Source of the DNA: Leishmania mexicana MHOM/GT/2001/U1103 | Lineage: Eukaryota > Euglenozoa > Kinetoplastea > Trypanosomatida > Trypanosomatidae | Reading direction: 5' to 3' | DNA length: 64,000 nucleotides | Assembly (NCBI RefSeq): GCF_000234665.1 | Contig: NC_018322.1 | Span: 310,001 to 374,000 of the forward strand | In this document: positions 29,001-39,600 of the stretch, one piece after another | How positions within the stretch are numbered: the stretch's first letter is position 1 | Layout: the number at the start of each line of letters is the position of its first letter | Made by a program: the position numbers and the translations under genes | Notes under the pieces: generated by a model | What the model was told of the DNA's origin: nothing | The model's database searches: none | Seen by the model: the letters and a program-made list of their open reading frames with translations, nothing else

Positions 29001-32000
29001 CCAGCACCCGCGGAGATTGTAGAGCACAGCCTTTTGGCAGCTGGGAGTCGCACAGAGGTTCGAGCGGTGGACGTCGTCGTTCACGCCCTCGTCAACGCCA
29101 TTTACGTCCAGTGCGTCATGGCGGTCGCGATGCAGCAGCAAGCACGCGCCAAAGCCACGGGCTACGCGATGGCGGGGCCGGCACCCACGGCCGCAGCAGC
29201 GACGTCGGTGGCGGCCGACGGGAAGACCACTCTCTTCGAGGGTGGTCGCACGCTGGCTCTCGGGAGCTCTCTGAATGGAAACGGGCCGTGCGCGCGCGGC
29301 TCATCCGACGGCAGCTCTGCCGCCGAGGGCGGCCTGGGCACGACAAGTGGCAACAACAACGCCAGCATGGTCACTGACGAGGACCGTGTCCTCGATAAAA
29401 GTGCTGCCAACGTCAGCCTGAGCTACGCCGGCGGTGGCTACTCGCTGAATGCGAGCTTCGGTGTGGCGCCGAACACGTTGTCTCACTCGAGTCCACATCC
29501 ACCGCATCCCATGGCCATACGAACCGGCGGCGGCGACGTTGGTGGAACGATAGGGAGCACGAGCAACGGCTCTTACCATGACCCGCGAAGCCATCATCTA
29601 CCACAGGCGCATGCGCATCACCAGCAGCCCCAACAGCTGTCACAGCTTCTGCGCAACTTCTCGTTCGACACGACGTGCTCTCCAACGGATGCGGCGCTCT
29701 CGCTCTTGCGGATGGCGCGTGAGGGTAAGAGCAACAGGCACGGCGGTGGGGAAGGGGATAGAAGGCCGGACAGCGTCGGAAGCGATGGATCTACGACGGC
29801 GAACCTTGGTCTCCACCCGTCACTCGTTCTCCCAACACCGTGCACCAATCTGCACTCCATTGAGCTCACCACGCAGGATATCGTCGCCTGCGCCAACGAC
29901 TTCTCGTGGGTGTCGCTGCCGAGCGTCATGAAGGCGGAGCTGCAGCACCTGCAAGAGCAGCTGCGCGGCACCAGCCGCGCGGCGCAACGCATGGAAGGGC
30001 AGGTGCGAGGCGAACTAGCTCTACTCCTCTTCCGCCTCTTGTCCATTGTCCTGGACTGGCTCATGCCTGCCGTGTACGTGGCAGACCCGCGTGTGTGGTT
30101 ATTCTACCGCAAGTGGTGCTGCGACCTGTACCGCGTCTTGTGTACGGATGCCGCCCTCCTGGAGGAGTTCCATAGACTCTTGAATCAGAGCGACCTCGCG
30201 GTGAGCAGCACGGCGGCGGACGTGAGTGGTCTGCCGAGTCGACGGCGTGGGTCGACGAGGGACGTGCACGGGGTGAGTCAGACCAAGGCGCGCTCGGTGG
30301 CCAGAACGCCTACCCTCAGCCCTCTACAGGACCCGCCGTCGTTGCCAAGTAGCGGGATGGCGCAGCCGCAGCCACAGGCTCGGTTACACTTGCCCGGCAC
30401 ACCAGCAGCAGTGAGCACCGCCGCCATAGACAACGGTGATTACCACGATGCCAGTACGGTCTTCCTTGCGCTTGAAGGGGCGGCGGCGTCCACGGGTGGA
30501 GCTGCGCGACACCGTAGCACCTCGTGTGCTTCACCTCTGACGGACAACGCCTCGGTGGCCACTAGTGCATCCATCGAGGACGCCTTCAGCTTCATCCTTC
30601 CAGGGTCCAGCCTCGTTGTTTCGGTGTCGCACGAGACGCCGCCCGTGCAACCTGGGGTGCGGAACCTGCTTGCCCAGGAAGAGGCGGATCGAAGAGAAGC
30701 CTTAGCTGACATGGCGTTGTTGCGCGCTGCGCACGCGCTGCTGAATGACGAGGGGACTGTCGTGCCGCTGCCGTGCCCGTTCCTGATCACGCGTCTTGTG
30801 GCGGCAACCTTGCGTGGCATCGATGCCGACATCGCCGAATCGCTTCTTTGGGTCGCTGGGCAGGCGCCTGCCTCAGACCCCGCTGCCCGGGCGGGTGTCG
30901 GCAGCGGCGTCGAGGATGCCGCCGGTGACATCCTGGTGGATGCGCGAAGGAGCGGAAGCGTCAAGAGTTGCACGGCGCAAAGCCAGCGCGCGGCGGCCGT
31001 AGGCACTCGGGGGCTGCGGGAAGACGGAGAACGCCGCGACACCAGTCGCAGCGGGCACGCCCACGATGCGGAGGAGGATGAGGAAGAGACTGTTTTGCCG
31101 GGGCGGCACCTTAGCCACGCGGCTCACCGTACTGCCTCCGGGCATCGACTGCCCTCCCACCACCACAGCCGCTGTGTTCGCCACCACCGGAGCATCTCCG
31201 CTGATGCCCGCGTGGGCGGCAGCACGTCTCCAGCGGCTGCCAGCTACTACACCGTCGATAGCGAGGAGGACGACGCCGGGTACGGCGATCACTGGTATGG
31301 CGTCCTCGCACGTCGCGAAAGGAGTCAGCTGGCGCCTTCTTCTCTGCCGGACCCCGCCACGGCCAACGGCCCGGGAAGAGGAGCTGCCGCCAGTACCTCC
31401 TCTATTCCCCCGCACACTACCCCTCGCACTCCCTTCAGCGACCTCACCTCCACCGGTGGTCTGCAGCGCCTGTCCCTCCCACCCCAGCCATCCGAAGGCC
31501 CCACACTGGTGCACCATCACCGCTTCCGCTACCCGTCCGTTCACGGCTACGCGGACGTGGCGAAGCTGTATCTCAGCACGCTTGATGACGCAGAACTCGT
31601 CCTCTCATCACACGATCCTGTGTACGCCTCGCTGGTACTGAGCACCGCGGACCTGCACCTGCACGATTTACGTGACACCTCCACGGCCGCCTCGCTGGTG
31701 AGCACGTACTTGGTAGATGTTGGCGAGGAGCGCATACAGAGGCCGGTGTGGGAGGAGTTACCCGCCGTCGTGATCAGCGACGAAGGCGGCGGCGTTGCGG
31801 CCTCCCCGCTCAACGTCGCAGGAGATGCTGCTGGGGGCTCTTCGTCTGCCCGACCAGCGCCAGGCAGGGGCTTTTCTGTGACGCGTGCTCGACAAGGCAA
31901 CACACAGGGCCCAACCTCGACAACCGCAGCTCCGGGCGCCGCTGGGTCGGCGCCGTTGCCGCCACAGCAGCAGCAGCCGTACGTGCCGATGGTCATCCCG

Positions 32001-32120
32001 TCCTGGAACAACGAGCAAGAGAAGGAAGAGTTTCTCGTGGCACTGCAGCTGCTGCGGCAGATGCAGGCCTTTCTCGCCGTGGAGCAGACGAAGCTGCAAC
32101 ACAACGTCTTGGAGACTTGA
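26067..32120 (+). CDS. Giant low-complexity protein with scattered 14-3-3-like segments
   Basis: 2017 aa from the first ATG of the frame. I do not recognise an annotated family over the full length; most of it is Ala/Ser/Gln/Gly/His-rich and probably disordered. Four ordered helical blocks occur in the order and style of 14-3-3 helices. Residues about 36-105 include KERELFVSTAQQLITRLL (compare 14-3-3 NEERNLLSVAYKNVV). About 1309-1360 has LLSIVLDWLMPAVY, then VWLFYRKWCCDLYRVL (compare VLSLLEKFLIP and VFYLKMKGDYYRYL). About 1830-1890 has LSSHDPVYASLVLSTADLHL (compare THPIRLGLALNFSVFYYEI). About 1983-2010 has KEEFLVALQLLRQMQAFL (compare STLIMQLLRDNLTLW). If homologous, the phosphopeptide-pocket residues are mostly changed: K49 to Q, R56 to L, Y128 to V, with R127 kept as R1356. 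This is inference from visual alignment; coincidental helical similarity is the alternative. Confidence 0.8.
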   Translation: MSHPAFSPGQPPGMTGSAGGTGSALLPNITAELRGEFYPLLSTLASCESSISATYVMELFFTLVRLDAVLKAKERELFVSTAQQLITRLLQQLQRVHHMRQLIDENERFVGELVERCAALERLCGARDGDGDCHTNDGEDADDMDVSGQALPTPQVEDDVVDGHDDGEETVCSVATTRAAGTATTRLRASPLAAHASGTIIGPELRRFSFDDSLDEIANRAWTVQQSRQQQQQQLRGRSGGSVRSTSAETTEGGGTASSPSTSFSLRQWLRQRPSPLQWQNSGPRTASRRPHAGHTHSGAATPHVHAIIGSPEQATGKTFDEDGVRVETTSGSFAGEAAPTDVTPAVYMGVQLALQEHFRNNIRHTLTGSTLAAPRSLNELVQQQQPPPRGITTRPSSHSSERVSTTDGGVAEADMDSAPQQQSLPLNPSLVSSPEVAQQLFLSFYTFNPSNTNTSIFSLARAPSATSTGNALGADAGGSPGLKMGIDFSALYSPTTQDPVDTARVWDRTFWRFLGGFTATGDLAVLLTLLNTGNPTQTQGAAALTAATSGVSAGSKGSFGTWRGGASTKSGITNNAAAAAAATDAAVVSGKSLGTSPHTPKFGTQLLMEALKRSGTYSHLRPPASAFQMLSSSIASAAGTAGGARVADEAAGGRVAAKGERDMMDDEVEQQQHAHRTPLSPEAQNPPLAGSRMNNNTCTVLLSLDDFAREEEVRLHRDFWTHIPAILATLTEGVMYSGSHGAAHPHKGSESAPYEAGADRGEVASLRDHYGSSGCWNSAPHYGATNESGRGDEVLQDLAASAGVAASAAGDGADENVLAALHLPSVEALQLLPTFCPLLHNYTGAVTRLIRSAPEYARSTQAQHARALAVVAAAAAQQQQQQQAALSPNFNDVAGVDGECPAECEHSTTASTSSASAPLSNARVGLTRTAAKRFSVPHMQELKDSHTSLSGSDRRPGGAAAAGAAVAAAGRTFNANSPAPAEIVEHSLLAAGSRTEVRAVDVVVHALVNAIYVQCVMAVAMQQQARAKATGYAMAGPAPTAAAATSVAADGKTTLFEGGRTLALGSSLNGNGPCARGSSDGSSAAEGGLGTTSGNNNASMVTDEDRVLDKSAANVSLSYAGGGYSLNASFGVAPNTLSHSSPHPPHPMAIRTGGGDVGGTIGSTSNGSYHDPRSHHLPQAHAHHQQPQQLSQLLRNFSFDTTCSPTDAALSLLRMAREGKSNRHGGGEGDRRPDSVGSDGSTTANLGLHPSLVLPTPCTNLHSIELTTQDIVACANDFSWVSLPSVMKAELQHLQEQLRGTSRAAQRMEGQVRGELALLLFRLLSIVLDWLMPAVYVADPRVWLFYRKWCCDLYRVLCTDAALLEEFHRLLNQSDLAVSSTAADVSGLPSRRRGSTRDVHGVSQTKARSVARTPTLSPLQDPPSLPSSGMAQPQPQARLHLPGTPAAVSTAAIDNGDYHDASTVFLALEGAAASTGGAARHRSTSCASPLTDNASVATSASIEDAFSFILPGSSLVVSVSHETPPVQPGVRNLLAQEEADRREALADMALLRAAHALLNDEGTVVPLPCPFLITRLVAATLRGIDADIAESLLWVAGQAPASDPAARAGVGSGVEDAAGDILVDARRSGSVKSCTAQSQRAAAVGTRGLREDGERRDTSRSGHAHDAEEDEEETVLPGRHLSHAAHRTASGHRLPSHHHSRCVRHHRSISADARVGGSTSPAAASYYTVDSEEDDAGYGDHWYGVLARRERSQLAPSSLPDPATANGPGRGAAASTSSIPPHTTPRTPFSDLTSTGGLQRLSLPPQPSEGPTLVHHHRFRYPSVHGYADVAKLYLSTLDDAELVLSSHDPVYASLVLSTADLHLHDLRDTSTAASLVSTYLVDVGEERIQRPVWEELPAVVISDEGGGVAASPLNVAGDAAGGSSSARPAPGRGFSVTRARQGNTQGPTSTTAAPGAAGSAPLPPQQQQPYVPMVIPSWNNEQEKEEFLVALQLLRQMQAFLAVEQTKLQHNVLET

Positions 32121-33662
32121 CGGGGCTATATATATGTGCGTGTGTGGTGTGAGAGGGCAGTGCGGGGGGGAGGGGACAAGGGGTGGGGAGTGAGATGGGC
32201 TGGTCGCCGGAGAGAGGTGGCGGTGGCCTCTTTGTTTCCCTGTTGGGCCTGCATCGCTCTAAAAGTGGTGGTGGTGTGTGTGTGGGAGGGGGGCGGTAGC
32301 TACGAAGCCGCACTCCACCCCCTCCCCCTGCATCCGCGTCTCCCTCCTCGCACTGGCGGGGTGGAAAACGACGCTTTTGGCTGTCTTTCGTTGTGGGGGA
32401 GGGTTTATATATTTGTGCTTCGTATCATATCTATGGAGGCACGCGATGGGAGCTGTTTAGGTGTCCCCCGTTGCCTGCTCCTGACGCGGCGAATCCAGGA
32501 AGACCCGATAGCACCACGTAGCCTTGACGCCGAGAGCGTGAAAAGAAAAGGGTATATATAGACTTGGGACGTTGTCGAGTGTGATGTCGCCACCTTCCCC
32601 ACCCTTCCTCCTCAAACACCAGCGAAGGCGGCGAGGGCATCACCCAGGACTGTGAGTCGAAAATTTGTAGACCGGCGTAAAACCGCGTCGCCACCCATCA
32701 CGCCCCTGCGAAGCCTTTTCTCTGGCACTCGCATGTGACTCTCTATTCCCCTCCCCCTTACCGTGAAGCTCCATCCGCACCTGTGCTACGCAGCGTCGCG
32801 TGGCTCGTTGCTGCCGTACGTGCTCGACATCTATTTCATCCTTACTCTCCTGCTCTGCGGATCTTGGCCTCTGTTGATGTGGGCATGCACCATATTTACG
32901 CGCACGCACACACCTCCCACACTCCCCCGCACCACCACCACCACTCAACGTCCACCGCTCACACCCCACCACCCCCTTCCACGACACAGTAGTAGCTTGC
33001 TCAACTCGCTCCTCCCTTTCTCTTGAGCTTTCTACATTATCTTTTCCTTTCGGCGTCGTACCCTCCCCCTCCACGGTCCCTCTTCTGGGCGGCTGATGGC
33101 TGCTGCGCATACACGGGGTTGCTGCTCCCACCGCTAGCGTTTTCTCGTTAGAGTCTCTTCCTCTCTCTCGCTCGCTCTGTCGGTCCACCTCTCCTACCTG
33201 CACAGACACACGCGCCGCGCCGCCATCTTACTCAAAACATCCGTGCGCGCGCACACACACACAGATCCGCACCTACCGTCGTTGATCACCGCTGCGTGCG
33301 CCACGTGAGAGCAAGCGTTGTGGGTGTGTTGGTGCTGCTGTGGTTGTCGTGGGCGGCGGTGTATCCTGGTGGACCGTGAAGCCACGTTTAGAAGGCGAGC
33401 CACGTGTGTCTCTGTGTGTATGTATGTGTATGTGTGTGTGTGTGTGTCAGTGTAAATATCCTCCCTTTTCTGCTCTGCTTCCGCCTCCTCCCCCACTCAC
33501 CCACGCCTTCCCCGTTCCTTGATCGATCGAGCTCTACTTGCCAGTTGTTGTACGCTGGTGACAGACGCCTATCCACCACCACCACAAGTTTGTTGTATCT
33601 TCTACATACACTCCCCCTCCCCCCACACACGCAGAGAGAGAGACAAACACACACTATCCCCG
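32121..33662. other. Intergenic spacer, pyrimidine- and CA/GT-rich
   Basis: About 1.5 kb with no supported gene. A (TA)n patch follows the stop (32127-32134), with further TATATA patches near 32405 and 32552. C-rich and CA/GT-rich stretches dominate 32720-33660. A CT/C tract near 33610-33624 precedes AG 33632-33633, about 30 bases before the next ATG. Confidence 0.65.
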
Positions 33663-36600
33663 ATGCGCCGCACCGATCCGTCCTCGGTACTCTGCGGTAC
33701 CGGAAGCGGCACGGCAGTCGTACAGGGCGACGAGGCGTTTGCAGGTGTGTTTCAAGATGATCCCGCCACCCCCGCCGTGCCAGCAACACCAGCAGCAGCA
33801 GACATGCCCGTGGCATCTCCCTCGTCCTCTATTCTCTATACACTCTTGCAGGACCTCGGGCTGACGGCGACGGCGCAAGCCCTGTGTGAGGAACTCCAGC
33901 GGCAGCAGTCACACACCGTAACACTATCGCCTCCCTCCGCCCCCTCCCTGCCCTCGCAGGCGAGCGAAGTCTTTGTGTCCCTGCCCCACGGCAACGGAGC
34001 GACATCCCCCAACACCCTTGGTGCGTCACTGCTACCACAGCACACAGAAGATGTATCTCCCACACGGAAGACCCAAGCCCCGGCATCCGCCTCCGTAGAA
34101 CCTCTGCCAGCCAGCGTGGCAATGTCGTCCACGGCGACGGCCGCACAACGTTCGAATCGCGTGTCAGCCAGCTCGGACCCCGCCGGTGACGTCAGCGTGG
34201 AACTTCAGCGCAAGGTGCAGCCGTACTGTCATGTCTCTCAGTGCACAAGGGCGGTCGCAAGTCTTGCGGCCTGTGCAGCCGAGCCCCTTCTGGCTCTGTC
34301 GCCAGCTTTTCCCTCCCCTCCTCTCTCCGCCTCCGCCTCCGCGGCCACTATCGCCACACCGTTGCAGCTTGTGGACACGCTGACAACGTTATGGCGCGCT
34401 GAGCTGCGCGCCGCCCTCCCGCATCGCGCAGGCTCTGGGATGGCCGACGCAGCCGCGGAAGCCGGGGCGCAAAGCCATCGAGATGGAGCCTTCCAAGTTG
34501 CCGCTCTCATAGCACGTGCGGCATGGTGTGAACTGCGCATCACGGAGCTTGTCTTCATGCAAGAATTGCATCTCGCCCACACCTCCGCCGCGGCGACTGC
34601 TCCGTCTGCAGCAGCGCAGCCACTGCAGGAGGCCCAGCGTGAACTTGTGGAGGTTGCTGGTCAGCTGGTGACGGCGTTGCAGGAACTACGTGCCACATGC
34701 AGCGCTGCCGTAGCGCAGCAGTGTGGTGTGTCTGCTCCTCCATCTGGCCCCTCAGACGCTCCTCCCACCCATGTGGGTCTCGTGATCGCCTCCTCGATAG
34801 TATCCCGCCTGCACAGCAAGTCCATTGGTTGGCTGCGCAACGCGGAGTGTGTCATGGCGTGGGTGCTGCGTCGCCATGGCGCCTTTGAACCATCGGCGGA
34901 TACCGCGCAAGCGTCATCGAGTGCGCAGCAGCAGCAGCAGCGCAAGCGAAGGTGTCTCGAGGCTCACTCGACAGCCACATCTGCTGAACGCTCGTCTGAC
35001 TCTGCGTGCAACAGCGTCCCTTCGCCACTTCTGCAACCTCTACAGGATATCATCCTGGGCCTCTCTACTGCCACCTCAGCGCCTGCGCCGTCCTACCAGC
35101 AGTGCCTCGATGCCGAGATTGCGCGGTCGGCAGCGGCGCTGGCGAAGAGCGGAGTGGCGCGACAGACGGACCCGACGCCGGCGGCGGTTGATCACGATGC
35201 GTGTGGACTCTTCGCCTCCGTTCGCATCCCAATCACCGTGCGCGTGGCGATGACGGTCCAGCGCGTGAAGCTGCTGCACACCTTGGTCGGTGCGCTTGTG
35301 TACAACGGTGACGACTCCATCCTCTGCACGTTGGTGGTCTTTGCCGCGGATCGGATCCGCCCTTGGTGGACTCGCCAGAGCTCGATGTTGGCGCAGTTCC
35401 TGGTCCAGTGTGCGCACCAGCTAAGTAACATTTTGACGTCGTTCCTCGTGCAATCGTCTGCTGGTGCGCAGGCCACACCGCCGCAGCGGTCGCGACTCCT
35501 GTCTGCCGCGTCCGAGACGGTCGTGCTTTCCCTGCGAGAGCAGCTGGAGGCGCTGGCAAAAGAGGTGCTGCTCTGTGCATGCCCAGTTGCGAACATCGCA
35601 CTGCCAGTACCGCAGGACAGCCGACTCGCTCTTTGTGTGCGCCTGATGAACGCTCTCCAGCAGGCGCACGATACTCGCTCGGCGCGCCTGGATCGGTATG
35701 TGCTGAAAACATGCACCGCCGCAGCAGCGAACACCGCGATGTCAGCCAACCTCGTCTTCAGCCCTCTCTCCAGCGCCAGCAGCCCAACGTTCGAGAGCGA
35801 AGGATCGCCCGTCACCTCCCCTGTGTGGACCGTGCGCGTGCCGAGTCCGCCAGGCTTGGATCTGCGCGGGGCAGCCGAGCAGCCAACGTCCTCGACGCCG
35901 GTTCACCGGAGCAGCATTGCCAGCGACACCAGCAGCACGTTCGACTCGATGGAGGCCGCTCGAACTGCAGCTCAAGTCCTCCAGTGGAAGCCTCACTTCA
36001 TCCAGCTCCTCGCCACCATTGCCACGGGGCGCTGGCAGGCACAGCAGGATGCGCCACAGGCACCCTACCCCGGCTCCCGCTACCACCGTTTGCGCCTCCG
36101 CATGAGGGACGCCCTGCGGCACGCGCAAGAGCTGCTGCGGCTGCAGCCGCGCCTTCAGATTGGCGCGCGCGGTGTCGTCTATCCACCCCACCCAACCGCC
36201 GGCAGCGACCCCGACGCCGGTGTCCCGCTCTCAGTGGTGGAGCAGATGCCGCGCATGCTGCAACTGGCCACCCTGCAAGACGCACGTGTACTGCAGCGGC
36301 GCTTGGAGCGTCGACTGACTCGAGAGACAAAGTATGACGGGCATAATGCAGCACCCACAGAGACCAGCACAAGCATAGGGAGTAGCGGTGATGCAGCAGC
36401 GGCTCCAGTGGCGTCGTCGATGCGTCGGGGCGGTGTGTCGCCCCCGTCAGTCTCACAGCCACGGACGACTGGGCTCAAGGTCAACGTCGGCACAAGCGAG
36501 TATCGCAGCGCCACTTCCGCATTGGCTGCAGCCACCTCGACGGCGCTCCGGCGCCCCCACATCACCACGGAGGCAGAGGAGCCCGTGGCGACACATCGGG

Positions 36601-39600
36601 TCGCGTCCGGCAACGAAGGGCATCCCGCCACGTCTGGCAGCGCGAGGCCACTAGAAGGGCAGAGAGCCACCAATGTGCGCAGCCCTGGGGCGTCTACCTC
36701 GCCGACCCCTGAGCCAGCCGCCGTGGGGGAGGACCAAGAGTCATCACAGCGACTGCCAGTGCCGTCGGAGGTGATGCCCAGTGGTAGTGAGATCAGTAGC
36801 CCCGACGAGGAGGCGGGCTCCTCTGCCTCTGACGTGGCGGCTGCCGCCGTGGCCGCCTCGTCAGAGCCGCAGTGGGAGAATGACGAGGAGCAGGACGAGG
36901 AGGAAGATACAGCAGAGGACCCGCAGCTGGACCGCTGGCACTTGCACGACGAGGAGGCGCAAGACGAGATCGAAGAGGTCGACGAGGAAGACGAGGAGGA
37001 GGACGCGGAAGAGGTCGGGTCCCAGGCGTCCTCCGCCGACATGGACTACGATCGTGCCGAGGATGACATGAAGGAGGAGGTGGAGTGCGTCGAGGCGACG
37101 CCGGATGGGCGGCTGCTCGCACTGCTCACTGCGCGTGGCCGGCTCATGGTGCTTCGGCTGCAGCCCCACGACTCGACGAGTCACTACGAAGAGGAAGTGC
37201 TTATCGACGCAAGCCTCCCAAGCATGCCATCGCGTGAGAAGCGGTTACAGTGGTTCGAGTCACTAAGCTCCTTCGCGCACTTCTCTCCGTGCCACCGCTT
37301 CGTCCTCGCCGCCGTGCAGTTCGCCCCGGTGGAGCTGAAGCCGAACTCGACCTGTGCAATGGCCCGTGCGCAGAGTGGAAGCGCTGGACAGCTCAACATC
37401 TACTCGCTCCACCGTGAAGACGACGGCGATGAGACCGGCAGCGATAGCCGTGATCTTGAGCAGGAGGACCAGAGCAGTGCGTCGCCAGCAATCAGTGGCA
37501 TCCGCGAGCGCCTTCGCCGCCTGGTTGGGCCGGCCACCGACCGGCTCTACGCGACCTTCCGTCCTCACGACGGGCCCTGTCTGTCGGCGCGCTGGGTAGA
37601 CACACGCTGGTGGGGAGGCGGTCGCCGCAGCCGGTGGGCCAACAGCGCCGTTGAGCCGCTCAACAGCACGAACGCAGCAGCGACGGTGTTGATGCAGTGC
37701 GTCAAGATGGGCGAAGTGGCAGGGAAGAGCGTCGGCGTCCTCCCGTCTGCCAAGGGCGCGACGTCGGAGCATAGGGCGGTACCGAAGAGTTGGCGTGCAG
37801 CTGCTGGCGTGCTGCTGAGCGAGTACCAGTGCGTCTCCGTCGGCATGGACGACCTCATTCTACGCTGGCTGCCAGCCTGCGGGGTGGTGTTGCAGCGCGT
37901 TTTGACGGAACCCGTGCAGGACATCATCGTGTCACCGCTCATGGCGGCCTTCTACGTGGCAAACGACAGCGGCGACCTCTACATGTACGACGCGTGGGAT
38001 GAGCGCAACGTCACGGACGGCCACCCCTGCAGCGCCAGCGAGGATGCAGATCCGTGCAGCATGTACAGCAAGAGCCTGAGCACCGTGCAGACTCACCGCC
38101 TTGTCCTTCCCGTTACGGAGGAGGGCCACCCGCGCTTTCACCGTGTCGGCCGCACGCTGCAGCACCATCAGCCGTACGGCCACTCGTCGGTCTCGGTATC
38201 ACCGAGCTCACGACCGTCACAGCAGCCACAGCAGCAGGACCGGTCCCTGCATCATGAAACGCTTGACGACTCTGATATCATTGACCAAGTGCACTCCAAT
38301 CGCTCCTCCGCGCACTACACCGGTCCAGTGACGCCGGTGTTCCAGCGAGTGGTGGACCCGTCGAGGGGGTTATCAGGATTGCCGCAGCACGCCCCCTTCC
38401 ACACTCACCATCCCTCCTTCAGCGACAACACCGCGGCAGCGCAGGAGGGCTTCTCCGACGACGACGAAAACGACGGTGCGCAGGGAGATGAGGCCGCCCC
38501 GTCGCGCCTTGCAGGAAGGTCAGCACAGGGCAGCAGTCACCGCAGAAGCAGCGGGCAGGCGAAGACAGGCACCGGCAGTGTCGGATGGACAGGACTTCCG
38601 CGGCACCTGTGCTGGCTGCTGCCGCATCACTGGGCGCCGCACACGCCGTGGGACGCGCAGCTGGGGCGCCGGATCATACGGAATCTGCTGCGGCAGACGC
38701 ACACCACCACTCCCACTGACACTGGTGAGCTGTTCTACGAACGCAACGAGGAGACCGCAGGCGTCGCGGCGGCTTTGGCGGTGGCCAGTGATGAAGCCAA
38801 CCAACCCTCGCTGACAGACGAGCAAGGGAGCCCTGGTGACGCGCATCGTGGTCGCCGCCCCGGGCACCTGTACGGTGGAAGCGGAGACGCAGAGGGCGAC
38901 GCGCATGACAGAGAGGAGGCAACGTGTGGCAGTGGCGGCGGCCAACAAGACGCTTCCTCCGACGAGGACGGCAGTCGTGACAGTGCGGAGCGGGAGTACG
39001 TGTACACGACCGGTGCCGACTACGATGACGACGACGATGGCGCTCGCCGTCCGCTGCCGTCGCACATCATTTACGGGGGCGGCAGCAGCCACGTCGCAAG
39101 CGAAGCCACCGCTGCAGCAGCGGCGGCGGCGAAAGGGGTACCAGTCTCCGTGCTTGAGTGCGCTGCGCACCCGACGCCCGCACGCGGACCGCTTCAGCGC
39201 GCGTACTACCCCAGTGGCGCCTGCCTCGTGTATAAGAGCGTCGCCAAGGCTCTCTGCAACGCCGGCGACCTCGCGGATCGCCAGACTCAGAGCGAGATGG
39301 GACCCGGTGGGTCGACGCATCATCTGCTCTCCATGGCCTTCTCTGGCGAGCCGCAGTGGATGTCAGAGCAACGGCTGTGGGAACGTGAGGCAGAGGAAGC
39401 GGGGGCAACGCAGACGTGGCAGCGCACCCCCCACCCAAGCGGTTCAGCGGCCGACTACGACTACGGCGACGCACACGACGGCTCACCGTTGCAGCAGCGC
39501 GACGGCGGCGCTGGCGCCGACACCTTCAGCAGGCCGTCCGCCCCACTCACGTTGTGGTCAACCGCGGCATTGGCTCGCGTGCTCCTGTGGAAGGACTACT

